A stretch of DNA of 14,741 bases, taken from the NCBI GenBank assembly GCA_000435075.1, contig FR890642.1:7334-22074 (forward strand). The letters run 5' to 3'. This document shows, one piece after another, positions 1 through 6,417 of the stretch. This stretch comes from Bacteroides sp. CAG:770. Its GTDB lineage: Bacteria; Bacteroidota; Bacteroidia; Bacteroidales; UBA932. Within the stretch, counting starts at the first letter, position 1. The number at the start of each line of letters is the position of its first letter. Made by a program: the position numbers and the translations under genes. The notes under the pieces were generated by a model. It saw only the letters and a list, made by a program, of their open reading frames with translations, had not been told where the DNA came from and made no database searches.

Positions 1-299
1 AGCGGTTCAGCAGGCTGTACGTCGTAGTGGCCATAGACGAGGACGGTCTTGTATGACGGGTCCAATGTCTTGCTGCCGAATACTACTGGATTTCCCTCTG
101 TCGGGAAGACTCCTGCCTCATCTGCTCCTGCTTCCAGGAGGAGTTCGGCATAGCGTTCCGCGCATTTCTGCATGTCTTCTTTGTGCTCCGGTTTTGCACT
201 GACTGACGGAATTCTCATGAGGGAGAAAAGTTCATCGAAAAACCTTTCCTTGTTGTTCTCGATGTATTCCTTGATACCGGTTGTTTTTGTATCTGTCAT
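1..299 (-). CDS. M20 family metallodipeptidase, N-terminal part (truncated by window edge)
   Basis: Reading the minus strand from the ATG at 299-297 gives an open frame of 99 residues that runs off the left edge. It has no signal peptide, so it is probably cytosolic. The start resembles M20 dipeptidases: an amphipathic N-terminal helix, the segment LMRIPSVSA (about residues 28-36), and the first metal-site motif VLVYGHYDVQP (residues 86-96). His91 and Asp93 of that motif are the expected zinc ligand and catalytic-site Asp. Family members of roughly 450 residues hydrolyse dipeptides or related amide substrates with two zinc ions. The remaining metal ligands and the dimerisation domain lie outside the window, so substrate cannot be inferred. 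The gene diverges from the cysC operon and shares a 215-base intergenic region with it. Confidence 0.85.
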   Translation of the reverse strand, partial: MTDTKTTGIKEYIENNKERFFDELFSLMRIPSVSAKPEHKEDMQKCAERYAELLLEAGADEAGVFPTEGNPVVFGSKTLDPSYKTVLVYGHYDVQPAEP

Positions 300-322
300 A
301 GTATGTGGATTTTTCTAGTCTG

Positions 323-354
323 GAAATTTACGAATAATTCCCGATAATGGCAAA
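323..354 (-). promoter_or_regulatory. Candidate Bacteroidetes-type promoter for the M20 gene
   Basis: On the minus strand a TTTG (354-351) is followed after 20 bases by TAAATTTC (330-323). The second element matches the TAnnTTTG consensus in all fixed positions except the last. The spacing fits the 19-21 bases usual for Bacteroidetes sigma-70 promoters. Transcription would begin about 15-20 bases upstream of the ATG at 299. This is a motif match only. Confidence 0.45.
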
Positions 355-410
355 CGTGGAGCGTTCTGAGCCGTTTTCTTGTATGGACTGATGTGTATGC
401 TGCCGGCAAT

Positions 411-442
411 TTGTTTCCAAATTGGCCAATAGTTGTTCCAAA
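411..442. repeat. Short direct repeats and a palindrome in the M20/cysC divergent region
   Basis: TTGTTTCCAAA (411-421) recurs as TTGTTCCAAA (433-442), one base shorter, with starts 22 bases apart or about two helical turns. A perfect 10-bp palindrome, ATTGGCCAAT, occupies 421-430 between them. The group lies just upstream of the putative cysC promoter, where a regulator could bind. The rest of the 300-514 gap shows only the two promoter candidates and no reading frame worth calling. Confidence 0.3.
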
Positions 443-478
443 GGTCGACACCTCTGCTGATTCTAGAAAAAAATATGT

Positions 479-486
479 TATTTTTG
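479..486 (+). promoter_or_regulatory. Candidate -7 promoter element for the cysC operon
   Basis: TATTTTTG at 479-486 matches the Bacteroidetes -7 consensus TAnnTTTG exactly. No good TTTG is present 19-21 bases upstream; the nearest is TCTG at 453-456 with a 22-base spacer. The site would give a leader of about 20 bases before the ATG at 515. The weak upstream element suggests a poor or activator-dependent promoter, or that the real site is elsewhere. Confidence 0.4.
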
Positions 487-514
487 TCGCTTGTATATAT
501 AGAAAGATAGCAAG

Positions 515-1114
515 ATGAATAATATCTATCCGATTTTCAACAAGATACAGCAGCGTATCGACAAAGAAAAGATGCTTGGACAGCATGGAATCACTATTTG
601 GTTCACAGGTCTTTCAGGATCAGGTAAATCCACATCAGCCATCGCATTGGAGCAGTTGCTCGCTTCCGAGGGCTATGTGTGCAGGATCCTGGATGGAGAC
701 AATATCAGGACCGGACTTAATTCTAACCTTGGATTTTCAGAGGAAGACAGAAATGAGAACATCAGGAGAATTGCAGAGGTCTGCAAGTTGTTCACTGATA
801 CGGGAATAATTACGATTGCATCGTTTGTGTCACCGACTGCGGATTTGCGCAGAATGGCCCGTGACATAGTCGGAGCGGACGATTTCTTCGAGGTTTACAT
901 GTCCACCCCGCTGGAGGAGTGTGAGAGGCGTGATGTAAAGGGCCTGTATGCCAAGGCCAGAAGGGGAGAGGTGAAGCAGTTCACCGGAATTTCAGCGCCT
1001 TTCGACGTGCCTGAACACGCGGACATCAGCATTGACACTACCAATGCTACTCCGGAGGAGACTGCACGCGAAATTTTCGACAAGATTTCTTCCAAAATTG
1101 CATTCGGAGCATGA
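515..1114 (+). CDS. cysC: Adenylylsulfate (APS) kinase
   Basis: This cytosolic enzyme phosphorylates adenosine 5'-phosphosulfate with ATP to give PAPS, the universal sulfate donor. The 199-residue protein has the usual length of stand-alone CysC. Family motifs are in order: P-loop GLSGSGKST (residues 32-40), LDGDNIRTGLNSNLGFS (59-75), DRNENIRRIAEV (78-89), SFVSP (103-107) with Ser106 at the position of the classical phospho-acceptor serine, and the APS-binding lid DVKGLYAKARRGEVKQFTG (140-158). The ATG at 515 leaves a normal N-terminal helix before the P-loop. The gene is first in an operon. Its TGA overlaps the next ATG by four bases, and a sulfotransferase follows two genes later. No ATP sulfurylase (cysD/cysN) or APS/PAPS reductase is in view, so the context points to PAPS for sulfation rather than sulfate assimilation. 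Confidence 0.95.
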   Translation: MNNIYPIFNKIQQRIDKEKMLGQHGITIWFTGLSGSGKSTSAIALEQLLASEGYVCRILDGDNIRTGLNSNLGFSEEDRNENIRRIAEVCKLFTDTGIITIASFVSPTADLRRMARDIVGADDFFEVYMSTPLEECERRDVKGLYAKARRGEVKQFTGISAPFDVPEHADISIDTTNATPEETAREIFDKISSKIAFGA

Positions 1115-2079
1115 AGAGGGTCTTGTACGTCATTTCGGCATTGACGGCGTTTCTGGTTTCTTTCAATGCCTCGGCACAGATCAAGCCGATTCCTTTCGGA
1201 AACATGGAACATTGGATGGTCCGTCAGGTCGATGAATCCGGCATTATCGGAGGAAAGACCAAGTTCCTCTATGAGGTGGCATCGGGTGATACGTTGAAAA
1301 ACAATACCCCTTATGTCCCTAATCTCAAGGTATCCCCGTGGGCTACGTCGAGCGTGCTTGCCGTGGTCAAGGGCGTTACCAAGAGCAGTTGTACGGTGTT
1401 CCCGGAATATCACGGAAAGGGCAGGGCCGCCAGGCTCGAGACCCGCATCGAAAGGGTCAAGGTGCTGGGACTTATCAATATATCCGTTCTTGCGACAGGC
1501 ACCATCTTCCTCGGCGAAATCGCCGAGCCGGTGCGCGATACCAAGAATCCCCAGGCAAAACTCATGATGGGAATTCCGTTCACGGAACGCCCTAAAAGTA
1601 TCATATATGACTATAAGTTCGAGCAGGGTGCGGAGAGCGGCAAGCGCATGAAAATGACTGGCTTCAGCCGTGTTCAGGATATCCCGGGAGTCAACTGCGC
1701 CGAAATGTGTCTCCTGCTTCAGAAAAGGTGGGAAGATGCTGACGGCAAGGTCTATGCGAAGCGCGTCGGCACCGCGTGGGTCCGCTACGACAAGGACACC
1801 AAGAGTTGGGTCAATGCCAATGAGGTCCCGATTATGTATGGCAATATTACGAAATCCACTGGTTTTCAGCCGTATATGGGCTTGATTGAGGCCGGGGAGG
1901 ATGCACCTCACTGCAAGAACAGCAAGGGTGAGGCTGTCCCTATCCATGAAGTCGGCTGGGCTGCTCCCGGCGAAAAACCTACTCATATCATATTGAGATT
2001 CTCTTCCGGACATGGAGGAGCTTATGTCGGCTCACCTGGAGCCATGTTGCATATTGATAATGTTAAACTGAAATACTAG
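1111..2079 (+). CDS. Secreted PCMD-domain protein of a sulfation operon
   Basis: The 322-residue product has a clear Sec signal peptide (KR at residues 2-3, hydrophobic to about 18, predicted cleavage after ASA at 20-22). There is no lipobox cysteine. The mature part resembles the Bacteroidetes PCMD fold (putative carbohydrate metabolism domain). It starts with a PFGNMEHW segment (28-35), then has ATGTIFLGEI (128-137), the characteristic GIPFTERPKSIIYDYKF block (154-170), and a C-terminal HIILRFSSGHGGAYVGSPGA (292-311) followed by HIDNVKLKY. These are beta-sandwich features of carbohydrate-binding type; no catalytic motif is evident. The start overlaps the cysC stop (ATGA), implying translational coupling, and the sulfotransferase begins 3 bases after its stop. 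Export separates it from the cytosolic sulfation enzymes, so it may bind or carry their product; that role is inference. The family call is from remembered motifs. Confidence 0.75.
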   Translation: MKRVLYVISALTAFLVSFNASAQIKPIPFGNMEHWMVRQVDESGIIGGKTKFLYEVASGDTLKNNTPYVPNLKVSPWATSSVLAVVKGVTKSSCTVFPEYHGKGRAARLETRIERVKVLGLINISVLATGTIFLGEIAEPVRDTKNPQAKLMMGIPFTERPKSIIYDYKFEQGAESGKRMKMTGFSRVQDIPGVNCAEMCLLLQKRWEDADGKVYAKRVGTAWVRYDKDTKSWVNANEVPIMYGNITKSTGFQPYMGLIEAGEDAPHCKNSKGEAVPIHEVGWAAPGEKPTHIILRFSSGHGGAYVGSPGAMLHIDNVKLKY

Positions 2080-2082
2080 CAG

Positions 2083-3189
2083 ATGGGACTTTTCAAATTC
2101 GAAGATCTACCGGTCAACACCCTTGTGGGAACCAGTCTCGGGACATTCAACAAAGTGACTTACGGCGGAAAGGAAGTCGATAAGAAATACAAGTCGAAAT
2201 ATCGTCTTTCCAAATTCGTGTCTGCGATACTTACCCCTATGTATAAGATCAATGACAGGATGGCGGCGAACCTTCGTCCGATAGAAGGTGTCAAGGACCC
2301 TGTCTTCATCATCGGGCATTGGCGCAGCGGAACTACATTCATCCACAATGTGCTTTCCCAGGATCCTCAGTTCGGCTATTGCTCTACATATCAGACGGTT
2401 TTCCCTCATCTGATGCTCTGCGGCAGACCTTTCTTCCGCTGGTGCATGAAGACAGTGATGCCGGACAGCAGGCCGACCGATTCCCTGGAACTTAATCCGG
2501 ACCAGCCTCAGGAGGAGGAGTTCGCATTTACCAACATGACTCCGTATTCCTATTACCATTTCTGGATGTTCCCTCGCCACATCGCCGAGTACAGACGCAA
2601 ATACCTGCTGATGCAGGATTTGACGGAGGATGAACTTTCCGAAATCAAGCGCTGTCAGAAGTCAATGATAGATACGGCTTTGCATGAGAGCGGAAAGAAA
2701 CAGTTCCTCAGCAAGAATCCTCCACATACCGGTCATGTGAAGGCGCTTCTGGAACTTTATCCGAATGCGAAGTTCATCTATATGATGCGCAATCCGTTCA
2801 CTGTCTATAAGTCCACGATGAGTTTCATCAAGAACACCATCAAGACTCTACAGCTTCAGGACATCAGCGAAGAAGAACTTGAAAATGAGATTGTAAAGAC
2901 ATATTCGGAACTTTACGACAAATATGAGGCGGACAAGGCCCTCATTCCTGAGGGACATCTCGTGGAGGTCCGTTTCGAGGATTTCGAGCAGGATCCTCTG
3001 ACGAAGGCCGAGGAAATTTACGAAAAACTGCAGCTCGGTGATTTCCAGTCAGTGAAGCCGCTCATGGCGGCTTATGTCGGAGAAAAACGCGGCTTCAAGA
3101 AGAATAAATACCAATACGATGAGCGCACTGTAAATACTGTCAACAAGCATTGGCGCAAGGCAGTGGACCAGTGGGGTTACGAGATTTAG
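2083..3189 (+). CDS. PAPS-dependent sulfotransferase
   Basis: The 368-residue protein, without signal peptide, belongs to the bacterial Sulfotransfer_3-like group, which moves the sulfuryl group of PAPS to a hydroxyl or amine. The 5'-phosphosulfate loop is IIGHWRSGTTFIHNVL (residues 76-91, Arg81 and the GTT turn). Then come the QEEEFAF segment (143-149), LSKNPPHTGHV (209-219) with a conserved lysine, and the 3'-phosphate-binding IYMMRNPFTVYKS (232-244) with Arg236 and Ser244. A late VRFEDFEQDP motif and a C-terminal HWRKAVDQWGY are also typical. The gene lies 3 bases after the PCMD gene and ends at a strong hairpin, so the operon is cysC, PCMD, sulfotransferase. The acceptor cannot be read from the sequence. 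Gut Bacteroides are known to make sulfated sterols with clustered sulfotransferase and PAPS genes, so lipids, sterols or glycans are all possible. Confidence 0.9.
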   Translation: MGLFKFEDLPVNTLVGTSLGTFNKVTYGGKEVDKKYKSKYRLSKFVSAILTPMYKINDRMAANLRPIEGVKDPVFIIGHWRSGTTFIHNVLSQDPQFGYCSTYQTVFPHLMLCGRPFFRWCMKTVMPDSRPTDSLELNPDQPQEEEFAFTNMTPYSYYHFWMFPRHIAEYRRKYLLMQDLTEDELSEIKRCQKSMIDTALHESGKKQFLSKNPPHTGHVKALLELYPNAKFIYMMRNPFTVYKSTMSFIKNTIKTLQLQDISEEELENEIVKTYSELYDKYEADKALIPEGHLVEVRFEDFEQDPLTKAEEIYEKLQLGDFQSVKPLMAAYVGEKRGFKKNKYQYDERTVNTVNKHWRKAVDQWGYEI

Positions 3190-3213
3190 TAACGTAAGGT
3201 TATTTTAATACGG

Positions 3214-3250
3214 CAGGTGACTGAAGTTTCCGGACTTCTGTCACCTGTTT
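3214..3250 (+). terminator. Hairpin terminator of the cysC-sulfotransferase operon
   Basis: CAGGTGAC (3214-3221) pairs with GTCACCTG (3240-3247). After a single T/T mismatch, GAAGT (3223-3227) pairs with ACTTC (3234-3238) around the loop TTCCGG. A short TTT run follows at 3248-3250. It begins 25 bases after the sulfotransferase stop and separates that operon from the atp operon. Confidence 0.8.
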
Positions 3251-3254
3251 GTAT

Positions 3255-3333
3255 GTTCCGTTTTGGTTAGAAATGCACTTTCAAAACGAAAGTTCCGACT
3301 TTTGGAACAAAATTTCTACAAAGTACGGAACTT
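3255..3333. repeat. Cluster of GTTCCG half-sites upstream of the atp promoter
   Basis: GTTCCG occurs at 3255-3260 and 3292-3297, and the reverse complement GGAAC at 3304-3308 and 3326-3331 (CGGAAC). The outer pair of the last three forms a perfect 8-bp inverted repeat: AAGTTCCG at 3290-3297 and CGGAACTT at 3326-3333, separated by 28 bases. An inner 5-bp inverted repeat GTTCC/GGAAC has a 7-base loop. The last copy ends two bases before the -33 element, the usual place for an activator or repressor site. No protein is known to bind it from this sequence alone. Confidence 0.4.
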
Positions 3334-3335
3334 AA

Positions 3336-3366
3336 TTTGTAAAGAAAGGCAAAATGTGTAAATTTG
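3336..3366 (+). promoter_or_regulatory. Promoter of the V-type ATPase operon
   Basis: TTTG (3336-3339) is followed after 19 bases by TAAATTTG (3359-3366), an exact match to the Bacteroidetes -33/-7 consensus with correct spacing. Transcription would start near 3373, giving an A/T-rich leader of about 38 bases before the atpE ATG at 3411. No other strong promoter was seen inside the operon, so this one probably drives all seven genes. Confidence 0.75.
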
Positions 3367-3410
3367 CATGATTTAACAATAAAAACGATTAAAATTAAGA
3401 TTTTATATAT

Positions 3411-4019
3411 ATGCAGAACAAATTGCAAGAACTGACAGACAAGCTCTATAACGAGGGCCTGTCAAAAGGAAGGGAAGAAGGCGAGGCACTTCTTGCCAAA
3501 GCCAAATCTCAGGCTGCAGATATCGTAGCGGAAGCAGAAAAGAAAGCTGCTGAAATCATGACCAAGGCAGAGAAAGAAGCTGAGGCATACAAGGTTAAGG
3601 TCGCTGGAGATCTTAAGATGGCAGCTTCTCAGAGTGTCCAGGCTACAAGAAAGGACATCGAGGATCTTGTAGTGTTCAAGATGACAGGTTCCGCTACCGA
3701 GAAAGCACTTTCAGATGAGGCTTTTGTGAAAGAGGTTATCAAGGCAGTTGCTGAAAAGTTCAATGCCGAGACCGCTATGGACCTGAATCTGGTTCTTCCT
3801 GAAACATTGAAATCTTCCCTCGAGCCATTCGTCAAGAATGAACTTTCCACCATTCTCAAGGGACAGGTGAACGCTTCTTTCTCCAAGAAGATAGCAGGCG
3901 GATTCACTATCGGTCCTAAGGACGGAAGCTATTTCATCAGTCTTACAGACGAGACCTTCAAGGAACTCATCAGTGAGTATCTCCGTCCTGCAACCAGAAA
4001 GCTTCTTTTCGGGGAATAA
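3411..4019 (+). CDS. atpE: V-type ATPase subunit E (peripheral stalk)
   Basis: This 202-residue cytosolic protein is the first gene of the ATPase operon and corresponds to subunit E of the peripheral stalk, which ties the catalytic A3B3 head to the membrane I subunit. Residues 1 to about 75 form a charged Ala/Lys/Glu-rich helix (for example EGEALLAKAKSQAADIVAEA), the expected long coiled coil. The rest is a smaller globular domain that binds the head, ending LRPATRKLLFGE. Length is normal for the family. The ATG at 3411 follows an A/T-rich leader without a Shine-Dalgarno site, as is common in Bacteroidetes. The next gene starts 2 bases after its stop. A separate G/H-type partner, with which E normally pairs, was not found in the operon. 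Confidence 0.88.
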   Translation: MQNKLQELTDKLYNEGLSKGREEGEALLAKAKSQAADIVAEAEKKAAEIMTKAEKEAEAYKVKVAGDLKMAASQSVQATRKDIEDLVVFKMTGSATEKALSDEAFVKEVIKAVAEKFNAETAMDLNLVLPETLKSSLEPFVKNELSTILKGQVNASFSKKIAGGFTIGPKDGSYFISLTDETFKELISEYLRPATRKLLFGE

Positions 4020-4021
4020 TT

Positions 4022-4633
4022 ATGGCTAATTACGAATATCTGATAGCAAGTCTTCCTGACATCACTCCTGACTGGAAAGGGGCTGATGCGGCCACTGCCG
4101 ATGCTCTTGTGCAGGAAATCAGGGAGATGAGCTCCACCGGAGATAACCGTCTCATAGATATGCTCATGGACGGCTATCAGGATGAAAAGCTGAATCTGGA
4201 GTTCTATCAGAATGCATTGTCGCTCAAGGATCATTTCCTCAGAGAGTATTTCAGGTTTGACCTCAATGTCAGGAATGCCAAGGTCGCATATCTGAACAAG
4301 GCTCTCGGCAGACCTGCCGGAACTGACATCTTCATGTCTGCGCCGGGTGAGTTCGAGGAGGCACAGAAACTGGATTCGGTTCTTGCGACCGATGACATTC
4401 TGGCCAGGGAAAGAGGCATTGACGATCTCATGTGGGCGAAAATCGATGAACTCACCACGTTTGACTATTTCGATATCGACGCCGTTCTCGGCTTCATCGC
4501 GAAACTTCATATCGTGGCAAGATGGCTTAAACTTGATGACGGGACCGGCAGACAGATGTTTGCACGTCTCGTGGATGAGGTGCGCGGTTCTTATACCGGA
4601 ATCCGTGATGCTGCTGACAAGGCGGTCAGCTGA
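4022..4633 (+). CDS. DUF2764 family protein of the V-type ATPase operon (possible subunit C equivalent)
   Basis: The 203-residue product has no signal peptide or membrane segment and is rich in helix-forming acidic residues. It begins MANYEYLIASLPDI, typical of the DUF2764 family. This gene sits between atpE and atpA in the V-type ATPase operons of Bacteroidetes, Chlamydiae and some spirochaetes. It carries helical segments around YQDEKLNLEFYQNALSLKDHF (about residues 51-71) and a C-terminal region FIAKLHIVARWLKLDDGTGR (about 158-177). Its place and helical make-up suggest a role like subunit C, the adaptor linking the central stalk to the membrane ring. That is inference; no clear sequence match to C is visible. 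It lies 2 bases after atpE and 29 bases before atpA, so it is co-transcribed and probably made in similar amounts. Confidence 0.75.
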   Translation: MANYEYLIASLPDITPDWKGADAATADALVQEIREMSSTGDNRLIDMLMDGYQDEKLNLEFYQNALSLKDHFLREYFRFDLNVRNAKVAYLNKALGRPAGTDIFMSAPGEFEEAQKLDSVLATDDILARERGIDDLMWAKIDELTTFDYFDIDAVLGFIAKLHIVARWLKLDDGTGRQMFARLVDEVRGSYTGIRDAADKAVS

Positions 4634-4662
4634 TTAGTGAAATTAAAACAGTAATTGAATAA

Positions 4663-6417
4663 ATGAAAACAAAAGGAAAGGTAACGGGCATCGTTTCAAA
4701 CCTTGTCACTGTCGAGGTTGATGGCCCGGTAGCTGAGAACGAACTCTGCTACATCACTTTGGGCGGTACCAGGCTCATGGCCGAGGTCATCAAGGTGAAG
4801 GGCAGAAATGCTTCCGTCCAGGTATTCGAGAGTACTCGAGGACTTAAGAACGGAGATGCTGTCGAGTTCGAAGGCAAGATGCTTGAGATATCACTTGGTC
4901 CTGGTCTTCTGTCCAGTGTCTATGACGGACTTCAGAATAACCTGGCCACTATGGATGGCGTGTTCCTCAAGAGGGGTGAATATACGGCTCCGCTTGACCA
5001 CGACAAACTCTGGGATTTTACTCCTATGTCCAAACCGGGCGATAAGGTTGCTGCTGCAGACTGGCTCGGTGAGGTAAAGGAGGGATGGCTTCCTCACAAG
5101 ATTATGGTGCCGTTCTCATTCAAGGGAACCTATACCGTAAAGAGCATTGAGAAGGCCGGACAGTATAACATTGACCATACTGTTGCTGTGCTTGTTGACG
5201 AGAATGGCGAGGAAGTTCCTGTTACAATGGTTCAGAAATGGCCTGTGAAAGTGGCTATCAAGTGCTACAAGGAGAAACCGAGGCCGAACAGAATCATGGA
5301 GACAGGTGTCAGAGTCATTGACACTCTCAATCCTATCGCTGAGGGCGGTACAGGCTTCATCCCTGGTCCTTTCGGTTGCGGAAAGACTGTGCTCCAGCAC
5401 GCGATTGCGAAGCAGGGTGATGCCGACGTTATCGTGATGGCTGCCTGCGGAGAGCGTGCGAACGAGGTCGTGGAAATCTTCACTGAGTTCCCGGAACTCA
5501 TTGACCCGCATACAGGCCGTCATCTTATGGAGCGTACGACTATTATCTGTAACACATCCAACATGCCGGTTGCAGCCCGTGAGGCTTCAGTCTATACCGC
5601 GATGACAATCTGCGAGTATTACCGTGCTATGGGACTCAAGTGTCTGCTTCTTGCCGACTCTACATCACGTTGGGCCCAGGCGTTGAGGGAGATGAGTAAC
5701 CGTATGGAGGAACTTCCTGGTGCGGATGCGTTCCCTGTCGATCTTTCTGCCATCATTTCCAGCTTCTATGCACGTTCAGGTATGGTTGTGCTGAACAATG
5801 GCAAGACTGGTGCGGTCACATTTATCGGAACAGTGTCTCCTGCCGGCGGTAACCTGAAGGAGCCTGTTACGGAGTCCACCAAGAAGGCGGCACGTTGCTT
5901 CTATGCTCTCGAACAGAACCGTGCTGACCAGAAGAGGTATCCTGCCGTGAACCCTATCGATTCCTATTCGAAGTATCTCGAGTATCCTGAAATCCGCGAG
6001 TTCCTCGATGAGAAGATTGAGGCCGGCTGGGCTGACAAGGTTTCCAAGGCGAAGAATATCATCCGCCAGGGCCGTGACGCTGCCGAGCAGATCAACATCC
6101 TCGGAGATGACGGCGTTCCTATGAGTTACCATGAGACCTTCTGGAAGTCAGAACTTTTGGACTTCGTGTTCCTGCAGCAGGATGCGTTCGATGCTGTCGA
6201 TAGCCTTTGCGGTCTGGAGCGTCAGAAATTCATGCTGAACCTGATTCTGGACATCTGCGGAAGGCAGTTCGAATTCGAAAACTTCGAGGAGTGCCGCAAC
6301 TTCTTCAAGGAGATGATCAATGATCTCCGTCAGATGAACTATACGGAGTTCCACAGCGAGGATTTCGAGAAATATAACTCACAACTTTCAAAACTTCTGG
6401 AAGAAAATGGCAAATAA
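4663..6417 (+). CDS. atpA: V-type ATPase catalytic subunit A
   Basis: The 584-residue subunit A forms the catalytic sites of the A3B3 head, where ATP is hydrolysed or made. The N-terminal beta-barrel (about 1-70) is followed by the A-specific insertion (roughly 115-190) that distinguishes it from subunit B. The nucleotide site is intact: Walker A GPFGCGKT at 235-242 (Lys241), catalytic Glu264 in CGERANEV, and Walker B LLLADSTSRWA at 328-338. SPAGGNLKEPVT and YPAVNPIDSYSKY further on are normal A-subunit blocks. Length and motif order match bacterial V/A-type A subunits. The stop overlaps the start of atpB by 11 bases, which suggests coupled translation of the two head subunits, needed in 1:1 ratio. 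Confidence 0.97.
   Translation: MKTKGKVTGIVSNLVTVEVDGPVAENELCYITLGGTRLMAEVIKVKGRNASVQVFESTRGLKNGDAVEFEGKMLEISLGPGLLSSVYDGLQNNLATMDGVFLKRGEYTAPLDHDKLWDFTPMSKPGDKVAAADWLGEVKEGWLPHKIMVPFSFKGTYTVKSIEKAGQYNIDHTVAVLVDENGEEVPVTMVQKWPVKVAIKCYKEKPRPNRIMETGVRVIDTLNPIAEGGTGFIPGPFGCGKTVLQHAIAKQGDADVIVMAACGERANEVVEIFTEFPELIDPHTGRHLMERTTIICNTSNMPVAAREASVYTAMTICEYYRAMGLKCLLLADSTSRWAQALREMSNRMEELPGADAFPVDLSAIISSFYARSGMVVLNNGKTGAVTFIGTVSPAGGNLKEPVTESTKKAARCFYALEQNRADQKRYPAVNPIDSYSKYLEYPEIREFLDEKIEAGWADKVSKAKNIIRQGRDAAEQINILGDDGVPMSYHETFWKSELLDFVFLQQDAFDAVDSLCGLERQKFMLNLILDICGRQFEFENFEECRNFFKEMINDLRQMNYTEFHSEDFEKYNSQLSKLLEENGK

Noticed and set aside
296..586. A minus-strand 96-codon frame across the 300-514 gap
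   Set aside because: It overlaps the start of cysC, contradicts the divergent promoter arrangement and has no protein-like features beyond low-complexity hydrophobic stretches.
895..2013. A 372-codon open frame antisense to cysC and the PCMD gene
   Set aside because: It lies wholly opposite two well-supported genes, its translation resembles no family I recognise, and it is explained by codon bias on the coding strand.
3292..3308. GTTCC/GGAAC hairpin as a second terminator
   Set aside because: A 5-bp stem with a 7-base loop is too weak, and a stronger hairpin already follows the sulfotransferase; it is better read as part of the half-site cluster.
3929..4510. A 193-codon minus-strand frame opposite atpE and the DUF2764 gene
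   Set aside because: It spans the boundary of two genes in a conserved operon on the other strand and shows no recognisable domain.
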